A stretch of DNA of 64,000 bases, taken from assembly GCA_964247975.1 (NCBI GenBank), contig CAXTWH010000010.1, positions 1 to 64,000 of the forward strand, read 5' to 3'. The notes under the pieces are model-generated. The model saw only the letters and a list, made by a program, of their open reading frames with translations, ran no database searches and had not been told where the DNA came from. The DNA is from KBS-96 sp964247975. Lineage in GTDB: Bacteria > Acidobacteriota > Terriglobia > Bryobacterales > Bryobacteraceae. A program made the position numbers and the translations under genes. Below, piece by piece: positions 51,899 to 59,378 of this stretch. Position 1 is the first letter of the stretch, and every line of letters begins with the position of its first letter.

Positions 51899-52191
51899 AC
51901 AACACGCAACTCTCTGCGATCTTTCCGGTTCAGCCGCTTCTGCGTTTCCTGTTCCAGTTCCGCCAGCTTCACTAAATCCCCAATTGTGATCTTGTCGGTT
52001 CGTGTCCACAAATAGCCCTGAACTCTGCTCCGGTAGCCGGTGACAAACTCCGGCAGATCCATACCGGCCCCTTTCAGGAAGTCCGGCGTTTCTTCTAAAC
52101 GTTGTTGCTTTCCGGATTGCGTTCGGTCCGCTGTGCTTGGCTTGATCGGCATAATATTTTCTGTGTTTTTTCGGCTCGCTTTCACGCTCAC
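51868..52191 (-). CDS. Small terminase-like protein
   Basis: The frame is 107 residues from a GTG at 52191 or 94 from the ATG at 52152 (MPIKPSTADRTQSGKQQRL). It has a helical core (FVTGYRSRVQGYLWTRTDKI, then LVKLAELEQETQKRLNRKDR) and a basic C-terminus. It is the first gene of the block, overlapping the large terminase start by 31 bases, which is the place of the small terminase that recognises DNA. No helix-turn-helix is obvious, so the name is by position. Confidence 0.45.
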   Translation of the reverse strand: MSVKASRKNTENIMPIKPSTADRTQSGKQQRLEETPDFLKGAGMDLPEFVTGYRSRVQGYLWTRTDKITIGDLVKLAELEQETQKRLNRKDRRELRVVWVNKNNKAA

Positions 52192-52347
52192 GAAGATAAC
52201 AGCGCCCCGTTTCGCAATGAAGCGGAAATTTTTCCAAGTTGTTGATTACAAAAGAAATAAAATTTACTGATTTCTGTGATGGCCAAAAACGATGCTGTTT
52301 ATCAGCTTCGAAATCCATCCGAATCTGCCCTTGCGCACAGGCCGAAA

Positions 52348-52377
52348 TTCAGAAAAGAACATTAATTGTGTTCTGAA
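52348..52377. promoter_or_regulatory. Palindromic operator candidate between the virion block and the VWFA gene
   Basis: AGAACA (52356-52361) and TGTTCT (52369-52374) are perfect complements 7 bases apart; a second pairing, TTCAGAA (52348-52354) with TTCTGAA (52371-52377), frames it. The site lies in the divergent gap between the first virion gene and the VWFA gene. It may be a regulator binding site for one or both. Confidence 0.45.
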
Positions 52378-52423
52378 CCAAAGTCAATGAGCATCTACAT
52401 GCTCCAGGGTTGTCTAAATATTT

Positions 52424-53395
52424 ATGAAAGCTTTCGTTTATCCCAAGCTGCCGTTTGCTCGTCACAACAGCTTGATTGCCCTTTTTCTTTCAATCTGCAG
52501 CTTGAGCGCTCAGCAAATGCCCGGCAAAAATCCAAACGGCAGCGCGGAAGATCCTTTTCGCTTATCTGTTGACGTGGAAATGGTGGTCTTACAGGCCACC
52601 GTTCACACGAAAAAAGGAAATTTTGTGAATGGCTTGCGCCAGAACAGCTTTCAGTTATTTGAGGACAATAAGCTGCAAACTCTTAAATTATTTCGTCATA
52701 GCGACAGTCCGGTGGCAGTAGGTTTGATTGTCGATAACAGCGGAAGCATGCGCCGTAAACATGCGGCGGTTCTTGCTGCTGCTAAGGCATTTACCAGAAG
52801 CAGTAACCAGAAAGACGAGTTGTTCGTGGTGAATTTCAACGAACAAGTCATATTAGGGCTGCCTCACACCCGGCTTTACTCAGCCGATTCGCGTGAATTG
52901 GCGCGTGCCTTGCCGGCAACCGTCGGCGGCGGGAAAACAGCCTTGTACGACGCTTTAGAAGTGGGGCTACAGCGTGTGCGTGAACTGAAACAAGATAAAA
53001 AAGCGCTCATCGTCATTACCGATGGCGGCGATAACGCGAGTACCCATACCGTAGCGCAGGTGATGAACGACTTCATGGCTGCCGATGTGATGATCTACAC
53101 GATCGGGCTTTTTGATAAGAACGATCTTGACAGCAATCCCGGCGTTTTGAATCAAATGGCTGAGGCAACTGGCGGTCAATCTTTTTATCCGAAAAAGCCC
53201 GCTCAAGCCGTCAGTAGCTGTAAGCTGATTGCCAAAACAATTCGCAGTCAATATACTCTTGGCTACTCGCCTACCGATACAAGCCATAATGGTGCGTTCC
53301 GCACATTGCAGTTAAAAGTAACCAGCCCGCGGCGTGTGCCGTTGGTTGCCCGAACCAGATCAGGATATATTGCTACGGCGAAGTTGCCTCAATAG
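52424..53395 (+). CDS. VWFA-related acidobacterial secreted protein
   Basis: The 323-residue protein has a signal peptide (SLIALFLSICSLSAQ) and starts its mature part with FRLSVDVEMVVLQATVHTKK, then GNFVNGLRQNSFQLFEDNKL. This is the opening of the TIGR03436 'VWFA-related acidobacterial' family. VGLIVDNSGSMRRKHAAVL holds the MIDAS motif DxSxS, and ALIVITDGGDNAST holds the later Asp. The domain binds a partner through a metal. Acidobacteria carry many copies of this family. Its role is unknown. Confidence 0.88.
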   Translation: MKAFVYPKLPFARHNSLIALFLSICSLSAQQMPGKNPNGSAEDPFRLSVDVEMVVLQATVHTKKGNFVNGLRQNSFQLFEDNKLQTLKLFRHSDSPVAVGLIVDNSGSMRRKHAAVLAAAKAFTRSSNQKDELFVVNFNEQVILGLPHTRLYSADSRELARALPATVGGGKTALYDALEVGLQRVRELKQDKKALIVITDGGDNASTHTVAQVMNDFMAADVMIYTIGLFDKNDLDSNPGVLNQMAEATGGQSFYPKKPAQAVSSCKLIAKTIRSQYTLGYSPTDTSHNGAFRTLQLKVTSPRRVPLVARTRSGYIATAKLPQ

Positions 53396-53487
53396 AATGA
53401 ATTGTTCTTGGAAAACGAATGGCTTCTCCTCGTGGATGCTTTTAAACTTTTCAACCGTTGCTACAAACCTTAGAGGACAGTATCTTC

Positions 53488-53715
53488 ATGAAAACAACTG
53501 TCACCTCCAAAGGCAAAGTCGTCTTGCCGGCAGAACTTAGACAAATGGATCAAGTTGAACCGGGACAGGAGTTTGATATTGAGCGCATCAAACGTGGGGA
53601 TTATCGTTTTGTTCGTCGAACCGCTCCGCCCAACGAAGGGGCCGTCGATTGGCTGTTCACCTGTCCTCACAAAGATTTATTTATACCTGTCCATTCTGAG
53701 TCTACGGATCAATAA
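53488..53715 (+). CDS. SpoVT/AbrB-type antitoxin, orphan
   Basis: From the ATG at 53488 the protein has 75 residues: MKTTVTSKGKVVLPAELRQM, then PGQEFDIERIKRGDYRF, which is a swapped-hairpin AbrB/MazE/VapB DNA-binding domain. The C-terminal 30 residues would hold the toxin-binding part. No PIN or MazF toxin gene follows; the next element is a tRNA gene 15 bases on in the opposite direction. It is an orphan antitoxin or a stand-alone regulator. The frame extends ten residues upstream to 53458, but that part is not in the family. Confidence 0.75.
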   Translation: MKTTVTSKGKVVLPAELRQMDQVEPGQEFDIERIKRGDYRFVRRTAPPNEGAVDWLFTCPHKDLFIPVHSESTDQ

Positions 53716-53729
53716 CTGCGGAAAACGAA

Positions 53730-53803
53730 TGGCTCCCCGGCATGGATTCGAACCACGATTCACGGCTCCAAAGGCCGCTGTCCTACCATTAGACGACCAG
53801 GGA
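53730..53803 (-). tRNA. tRNA-Gln (anticodon TTG)
   Basis: The reverse strand folds as a tRNA of 74 bases with an encoded CCA. The acceptor TCCCTGG pairs with CCGGGGA (one G-U), the discriminator is G, the T arm carries GTTCGAATC, and the anticodon stem GCGGC/GCCGT (one G-U) encloses CTTTGGA, giving anticodon TTG. Confidence 0.95.
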
Positions 53804-53871
53804 ATAGATTAGGCAGGAAAGGCTGTTAACAATACAGATTGTAGCATCTGCGTTCGGTAAATTGTTGTTCG

Positions 53872-54294
53872 TTACCAGTCAGAATAAGCCGTATTGTCCA
53901 GTCCGTTGCCTTCCGCGCCGCTGCGCACATCGAAAATACCAGGCTGCTGATTATCACCCCCGGCTGCGGTATCTTCCATAATCAGTTTCCAGGATTGATT
54001 ATTGCCCGCAATCGGGTCAACCGGCACTTGGCGTAGGTAACCTTCGGAAACCAACTCATCCAGGGTCTGCGGCGCGTGCTGTTTATCCACCGTGTACTCG
54101 TCAATCATGTACCGTAGTGTCGTCAGATTATTCCGCAACACGCTTTCTTTGGCCCGCAAAATGGATTTCTGGTAGATCGGAATGGCAATCGCCAGCAGAA
54201 TCGAGATGATCGTCATCACGATCATCAGTTCAATCAGCGTGAATCCGAACTCTCGCCTGGACTGCTTTCTACCACTCTGAATACGGCGTGCCAT
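53872..54294 (-). CDS. Type II secretion pseudopilin (GspG-like)
   Basis: From the ATG at 54294 (AAGGAAGTG ahead) the protein has 140 residues. A basic leader ends at GFTLIELMIVMTIISILLAI, the prepilin cleavage site and helix; cleavage is after Gly. YTVDKQHAPQTLDELVSEGY, then LRQVPVDPIAG, is the GspG-type loop. It packs into a pseudopilus that pushes substrates through a secretin. It overlaps the upstream pseudopilin gene by 26 bases. Confidence 0.85.
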   Translation of the reverse strand: MARRIQSGRKQSRREFGFTLIELMIVMTIISILLAIAIPIYQKSILRAKESVLRNNLTTLRYMIDEYTVDKQHAPQTLDELVSEGYLRQVPVDPIAGNNQSWKLIMEDTAAGGDNQQPGIFDVRSGAEGNGLDNTAYSDW

Positions 54295-54778
54295 CACTTC
54301 CTTTCTCAGTGGTTTTGGTGTAAACATCGAACACGTCCTGGCCGCCCCAACTTGAAGAAGTGGGATCATCCTGCATACTGCGTAAGCCCCATTCTTTGCT
54401 GCCGGTCATCGGATCGGTTGGTATGCGCCGCAGAAAACGCATTTTACTGGTAGACCCTGCTCCGGAAAGCTGGCCTTGCACCGGAGCGCCTTCCACCAGC
54501 ACCTGCAAACTTTTGGGATAGCCGAACGTATCGTTTTCCATTCGGATTTTGCCTTGGTCCACCATGTCTTTGTACTTGTCAATAGCTTTGCGCATGTCGA
54601 GCAGCGCCATGCGCAGTTGCTTTTCCCGTTCGCGTCTCACTTGGTAGCGGGCCGCTGGAATCGCCATGGCTGTTAACGCTAGCAGAATGGTGAAAGCAAC
54701 AATCAATTCAATTAGCGTGAAACCAGCTTCGCCGCCCGGTTTCCGCTTCCTGCTCATCAAACGCACTCGCATCGCCAT
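54269..54778 (-). CDS. Second pseudopilin
   Basis: The 169-residue protein has a basic leader (RKRKPGGEAG) and a prepilin helix GFTLIELIVAFTILLALTAM. RMALLDMRKAIDKYKDMVDQ, then LRRIPTDPMTGSKEWGLRSM and the C-terminal DGTPYSEW, show the same plan as the GspG-like neighbour, which ends DNTAYSDW. It is co-transcribed with the secretin gene upstream, 12 bases apart. The two pseudopilins are paralogues. Confidence 0.85.
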   Translation of the reverse strand: MAMRVRLMSRKRKPGGEAGFTLIELIVAFTILLALTAMAIPAARYQVRREREKQLRMALLDMRKAIDKYKDMVDQGKIRMENDTFGYPKSLQVLVEGAPVQGQLSGAGSTSKMRFLRRIPTDPMTGSKEWGLRSMQDDPTSSSWGGQDVFDVYTKTTEKGSDGTPYSEW

Positions 54779-54790
54779 TACTACAAAACC

Positions 54791-57019
54791 CTACTGTGGC
54801 TGATTTTCCGGGTTGGGCGCATTCTGGCCGGGAGCCGGTAAAATTGGTGAAGGCGCGCTGTTGCCCGGCGTTGCTACTGGCGGATTGTTCACCGTGCCAA
54901 GTTTGCGCGTTGGCATCGCGCGTGCGGGCGCATTCTGTGGCTGCTGCGCTTGTGGCACAGTCGGCATATTGGGTGCCGGCGTAATAGGCGTTGTCGCTGC
55001 CGGCGGCCCCGGCTGGATCATGATACTTGTGGAGGTCGGAATCGAGCGCAGCACCTTGAAATTATTTTCAGTTCCGGTTTGAATGGGTTCCGCGCCCACC
55101 GCGCTCATGTCGGGAGCACGAATAATATGCGGAATCAAAGCAATCAAAATTTCGTCCTGGTCTTTTTCTTTTACTTTGGTGCCGAACAGATAGCCCAGCA
55201 CTGGAATGTTTGTTAATCCCGGAATGCCGGAAGTGGTTAGCGAATCGGTGTTGTTGGTCAAACCGCCCAAAACGCTCACTTCTCCATTGCGAAGTCTGAT
55301 ATCAGCCTCATTCACTCGCTGCGTAATAATCGGCTGTAAAACTCCGCCTATATTCTCATTGCCGGCCACGCCGGAAATTTCTACTTTCAAATGCATGCTG
55401 ATGTCTTCCGGCCCGTTCACTCTTGGTTGCAGATCAAGATTTACGCCGACATCAATCTGTTGAAACTGAGTGGTGGCGTAAGGAATCGATCCCGGAGTGG
55501 CGACGGCTGAGTTCAGCGAACCGCTCACATAAGGTATTTTACTTCCGATCTTCAGGGTTGCCTTGCCACCATCTGTGGCCCGCAACTGCGGACGCTGCAA
55601 CACGCGGCTTGATGTGTCGGAAAGCAGCGCCTGAATCAAAGCTCCTGGCAAGCTGGTTGAAAAATCATTTGTAGAAATGTGTCCAATCTGCGACAAGGAA
55701 ATATAGGAACCGGAAGTGCTGGTGGTTCCCGTAGTGCTGGTTGTACCCGTGCTGGTGGTAGTTCCTGTACTAGTTGTCGTTCCGGTGCTGGTAGTGGTTC
55801 CTGTGTTCGTGGTAGTTCCGGTGTTGGTGCCGGTATTTGTAGTGCTGCCGGTTGCGCTCGTAACACCTGTCGTTGTTACTCCGGTGGTGCCGGTGGCCGT
55901 TGTTGTTCCAAACAAAATTGGGTTTCGCGGCGTAAACGCGATTGGTACGTTCAAGCCGTTGGTGGCTCCCGCCAAAGCTGCCGCTAACGTGCGTTGGTGC
56001 GTTCTGTTGACTTCCATCACTAGCACGTCAATCAGCACTTCCGGCTTGGCCCGGTCCAGATCGTGAATAATCTTTTCTATCACCGCCATCTGATCGGGTG
56101 TTCCACGTGCAATCAAAGCATTCTGCGAAGGCAGTTGAATCAAGCCGCGCGTCATGTTCGCCCCGGTGCGGACCGCGTTAAAGAAATCTTGAAATTCAGC
56201 CGTCGCGCCCACGTTCTGGACGTAAAATACTTTCACGACTTGATCTTGATACTCCTGTCGCTTCTGCTGGCTGTCGCTGGCGACAAAAATAGCGTTTGCC
56301 GAAATCGGCTTCCAGAAGGTATGAGTCAGCAGCGCAATATAATCGAAAGCTTCGTTTAAAGTGACCCGGTTCAAATCCAGGTTGAAGTTCCGCTGGCCCC
56401 CGCCGCCGCCCAAATCACTGCCGGCGCTATCAAACAAAACATTGATCCCGGCCAGCTTCGCCACTGTTTCGTACAGCACGCGCATACTCTGGTTGTTCAT
56501 TCGCAGGTTGGTGATCTGATTGTTGAGCGGACGCAGCTCCGGCGGCCCTTCCAGCGCTCGCACCCGATCATCGATCGCTTTCTGGGCCTGTTGCGCGGGT
56601 GAAAGAACGGGAGTGTTAGCCGGCAGCTTTGCTTTTTCGCGGATCATCGCTTCCGTATTGCGTATTTCTTGCAGTGCAACCGTATAGGAAGGGTCAGTAA
56701 CGAAGGCCTTCTGTAAATCCACTAGAGCTTCGTCAAATCTCTGCTCGTCGCGCAGTTTCAATCCATCCCGTACATGTATCTCCGCCGACTTGAAGCGGGC
56801 GCGCCGGTCCGCTAATTGATAGCCGGCGTCGTTTGGATCAGTGCGCAGCGCTTGGCCGTACAAATCAATGGCTTTGTCATAGTCTTTCTGGGTTTCTGCT
56901 TTGGCTCCTTCTTTCAGGAGTTTGTCTCCCTTTCTGGTGTTGGCAGGCAGAACAGGGGATAACAGAAAAACAATTGCCGCGAGCGTAGCAGTAAGCCTTG
57001 ATCGATTCAAAAACATCAC
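54791..57019 (-). CDS. Secretin (type II secretion/type IV pilus GspD/PilQ-like) with TPR
   Basis: The 742-residue protein has a signal peptide (TLAAIVFLLSPVLPA), TPR repeats (DYDKAIDLYGQALRTDPND, then RFDEALVDLQKAFVTDPSYT), N-domains (VKVFYVQNVGATAEFQDFFN, DVLVMEVNRTHQRTLAAALA) and a secretin core ending with GIPGLTNIPVLGYLFGTKVK. The C-terminus is Pro-rich. Residues of about 376-437 are a Thr/Gly/Ser/Asn repeat within the core. It forms the outer-membrane channel. The two pseudopilin genes follow, so the operon is part of a secretion or pilus system. Confidence 0.85.
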   Translation of the reverse strand: MMFLNRSRLTATLAAIVFLLSPVLPANTRKGDKLLKEGAKAETQKDYDKAIDLYGQALRTDPNDAGYQLADRRARFKSAEIHVRDGLKLRDEQRFDEALVDLQKAFVTDPSYTVALQEIRNTEAMIREKAKLPANTPVLSPAQQAQKAIDDRVRALEGPPELRPLNNQITNLRMNNQSMRVLYETVAKLAGINVLFDSAGSDLGGGGGQRNFNLDLNRVTLNEAFDYIALLTHTFWKPISANAIFVASDSQQKRQEYQDQVVKVFYVQNVGATAEFQDFFNAVRTGANMTRGLIQLPSQNALIARGTPDQMAVIEKIIHDLDRAKPEVLIDVLVMEVNRTHQRTLAAALAGATNGLNVPIAFTPRNPILFGTTTATGTTGVTTTGVTSATGSTTNTGTNTGTTTNTGTTTSTGTTTSTGTTTSTGTTSTTGTTSTSGSYISLSQIGHISTNDFSTSLPGALIQALLSDTSSRVLQRPQLRATDGGKATLKIGSKIPYVSGSLNSAVATPGSIPYATTQFQQIDVGVNLDLQPRVNGPEDISMHLKVEISGVAGNENIGGVLQPIITQRVNEADIRLRNGEVSVLGGLTNNTDSLTTSGIPGLTNIPVLGYLFGTKVKEKDQDEILIALIPHIIRAPDMSAVGAEPIQTGTENNFKVLRSIPTSTSIMIQPGPPAATTPITPAPNMPTVPQAQQPQNAPARAMPTRKLGTVNNPPVATPGNSAPSPILPAPGQNAPNPENQPQ
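55700..55900 (-). repeat. Low-complexity tandem repeat within the secretin gene
   Basis: The secretin frame here codes TGTTTSTGTTTSTGTT-type repeats and related units (TGTTTNTG, TGSTTNTG), with nine or more near copies of an eighteen-base unit that varies little (GGAACTACCACCAGCACG-like). It falls in a loop of the secretin N3/core region. Such repeats can slip and change in length. Confidence 0.75.
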
Positions 57020-57174
57020 CTTTAGGCAGTAAAGCCTATGTTAGACTATCCGTGCGTATCGTCCCTGAGTGAAGTTCTACGTCTTTTCCCAGCGGACCCG
57101 TGAAACATTCTCAGCAACTTCTGGATTGCGCATAAGTCAAGACGGTCCGAAACGCGCAGACGTGGAACTCGCCT

Positions 57175-57188
57175 GCGATAATTATCGC
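57175..57188. promoter_or_regulatory. Perfect palindrome upstream of smpB
   Basis: GCGATAATTATCGC is a perfect 14-base palindrome, 36 bases before the smpB start. It may be an operator or part of a promoter. The 204-base gap between the divergent secretin and smpB genes shows nothing else I recognise. Confidence 0.35.
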
Positions 57189-57223
57189 GGCGACTTGTTC
57201 CGAGCGTCCAGAATGTAAATTTA

Positions 57224-57709
57224 GTGGCACAACAAACTGCAAACATTAAAATTCTCAGCGAAAATCGTTCTGCCGGGCATAATTATTTCCTTTCTGACCG
57301 GTATGAAGCCGGTATGGTCCTGGTAGGAACCGAAGTAAAGGCTGCCAAAGCAGGCAAAATCCAATTGAAGGAAGCCTACGCTGAAGTTTCCGATGGCGAA
57401 GCCTGGCTGATGAATGCGCATATCAGCGAGTATTCCCACGGCAACATCATGAATCATGTGCCGGTGCGAAAGCGGAAACTGCTGCTTCATAAAAATGAAA
57501 TCAACAAGTTGATGTCGGAAACTCGCGAAAAAGGTCTCACCCTGGTTCCCACAAAACTGTATTTAAAAGCAGGAAGAATTAAAGTGGAGATCGCCGTCGG
57601 CAAAGGCAAAAAATTCCACGACAAACGCGAATCGGAACGGGCCAAGGAAATGCAGGCCGAAGCAAAAGCAGCATTAGGTCGGCGCAGTCGCCAGAACAGC
57701 GATCAATAA
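57224..57709 (+). CDS. smpB: SsrA-binding protein SmpB
   Basis: SmpB binds tmRNA in trans-translation, which rescues stalled ribosomes. ILSENRSAGHNYFLSDRYEA, then GMVLVGTEVKAAKAGKIQLK and YSHGNIMNHVPVRKRKLLLH, are the family core, and GKKFHDKRESERAKEMQAEA is the basic tail that enters the mRNA path. The length (161 residues) is normal. The start is a GTG at 57224. The tmRNA gene is not in the window. Confidence 0.96.
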   Translation: MAQQTANIKILSENRSAGHNYFLSDRYEAGMVLVGTEVKAAKAGKIQLKEAYAEVSDGEAWLMNAHISEYSHGNIMNHVPVRKRKLLLHKNEINKLMSETREKGLTLVPTKLYLKAGRIKVEIAVGKGKKFHDKRESERAKEMQAEAKAALGRRSRQNSDQ

Positions 57710-57740
57710 ACTGGAAAACCGCTCCTAGTAACTTAGAAGC

Positions 57741-59213
57741 ATGAAGCTACGAACTAGTTCCGAAGCGGACGGGGTGGATGCCCTGGCAGTAGTTTGTTTC
57801 GAAGCTGCTGACAAGCAAACCACTGCTGATCCGGCGATCGCGCAGCAGAATGGCTGGCTGAACGAACTGCGGTCTTCCGGTGAGTTCTCGGGAAAACTGT
57901 ATGAGATGGCGCTGCTCCATCGTCCTGAAAATCTTTCAGCGAAACGCCTTGTCATAATCGGCGGAGGCAAGCAGGACGCTTTTTCGCCCGTGGAATCTCG
58001 GCGGATTGGCGGGGTCTTAGTCCGTTCTCTAAAAGGAAAAGGCTTCAAAACAATTGCATTCAGCTTTGGCGCTGTTGAGGCTTCTGAGGCTCATGTCGCA
58101 GCGGTTGCCGAAGGCGCCGTAGCGGGCGCTTGGGAATCCACTAAATATAAAAGCGACAAAAAAGCAGAAGAAAAACAAATCACGGAATTCACAGTACTGA
58201 CTGGCAACAGTTCCGGCCTCGAAAATGCCTTAGACCGTGGTCGGACCCTTGGGGAAGCGCAAAACCTGACCCGCGATCTGGTGAATGAACCCGGCAATAA
58301 GCTGACGCCCGAAGTTCTCGCTGAACGAGCGAAGCAAGTTGCTGATAAATGGCAGCTTGAATACGAACTGCTGGATTCCGCCGCGATGGAAAAACTAGGT
58401 ATGGGCGCGCTGCTCGGGGTCGCGCAAGGCAGTAAATTCCCGCCTTTCTTAATTATCCTCAAATATCAACCGAACGAACCCAAAAGCACAGACCATCTGG
58501 CCTTGGTGGGCAAAGGTGTCACGTTTGATACCGGGGGCGTTTCCATTAAGCCTGCCGATGGCATGGACAAAATGAAGTACGATATGGCTGGCGCAGCCGC
58601 CGTGATCGGCGCCATGCAGGCCATTGCTCAGCTAAAACCCGCCGTGCGGGTCACTGCTTTTGTTCCTACCGTGGAGAATGCGATCGGCGGCAATGCCCAG
58701 CGCCCCGGCGATATTGTCACATCCATGTCCGGCAAAACTATCGAGATTTTGAACACGGACGCCGAAGGACGGCTGATTTTAGCGGACGCTATCACCTATG
58801 CAAAACAGCAGGGCGTTACCCATATTGTTGATGCCGCTACGCTCACTGGCGCAATCGGCGTTGCGTTAGGTCATCACAACGTGGGCGCGTTTACCAACAA
58901 TCAATCTCTGCTCGACCGGCTGTTTGCGGCTGCTCGCGTGGCTGGCGAAAAGATGTGGCAACTGCCGATGGATGAAGAATACAAGGACTACTTGAAGTCA
59001 GCCTTTGCCGATCTGCCCAATGTGGGCGGCCGTTATGGCGGCTCCATTACAGCGGCTTGGTTTATCCGCGAGTTTGCCGATCCTATCCCGTGGGTCCATT
59101 TGGATATCGCCTCCACCGCTTGGCTGGATGACGGCAAGCCTTGGCTGGCCAAAGGGCCTTCCGGAGTTGGCGTCAGAAGCTTCGTAAAGCTTGCCGTATC
59201 CTGGACTTCCTGA
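57741..59213 (+). CDS. pepA: Leucyl aminopeptidase (M17)
   Basis: The 490-residue protein has an N-terminal alpha/beta domain and the C-terminal M17 catalytic domain. VGKGVTFDTGGVSIKPADGM holds the first metal Lys/Asp positions, MKYDMAGAAAVIGAM holds an Asp, and NTDAEGRLILADAI is the signature with the metal Asp and Glu. WVHLDIASTAWLDDG and GPSGVGVRSF close the fold. It removes N-terminal residues from peptides in the cytoplasm. It is 31 bases behind smpB on the same strand. Confidence 0.95.
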   Translation: MKLRTSSEADGVDALAVVCFEAADKQTTADPAIAQQNGWLNELRSSGEFSGKLYEMALLHRPENLSAKRLVIIGGGKQDAFSPVESRRIGGVLVRSLKGKGFKTIAFSFGAVEASEAHVAAVAEGAVAGAWESTKYKSDKKAEEKQITEFTVLTGNSSGLENALDRGRTLGEAQNLTRDLVNEPGNKLTPEVLAERAKQVADKWQLEYELLDSAAMEKLGMGALLGVAQGSKFPPFLIILKYQPNEPKSTDHLALVGKGVTFDTGGVSIKPADGMDKMKYDMAGAAAVIGAMQAIAQLKPAVRVTAFVPTVENAIGGNAQRPGDIVTSMSGKTIEILNTDAEGRLILADAITYAKQQGVTHIVDAATLTGAIGVALGHHNVGAFTNNQSLLDRLFAAARVAGEKMWQLPMDEEYKDYLKSAFADLPNVGGRYGGSITAAWFIREFADPIPWVHLDIASTAWLDDGKPWLAKGPSGVGVRSFVKLAVSWTS

Positions 59214-59378
59214 CCAGTCAATTCGGCGCGTTCAATTCTGGCTGGAAACTGCGTCTCACCAACGTTTCAAGGCAGGTAGACTGAACAGTTTTAAGCTCCT
59301 GTTATCGTGGTCTGGTATTAGATAAGGATAAATTCGCTCTAAGCGGTTTTATACCTTGTGGCAACGGAGGCCGTAAGA

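Noticed and set aside
51898..52318. Upstream extension of the large terminase frame
   Set aside because: It overlaps the small terminase-like gene in another frame and has no terminase homology; the ATG at 51898 precedes the conserved part.
52348..52377. LexA (SOS) box
   Set aside because: The palindrome does not match CTGT-N8-ACAG or GAAC-N4-GTTC; calling it SOS would be unsupported.
35248..53803. Prophage att site at tRNA-Gln
   Set aside because: The tRNA is over 1.3 kb from the first virion gene with two host genes between; I found no repeat of its 3' end at the other side of the block, and no integrase.
55679..56066. Plus-strand frames with Val/Pro or Ser/Gly/Cys repeats
   Set aside because: They are the complement of the Thr/Gly repeat of the secretin gene and have no start context of their own.
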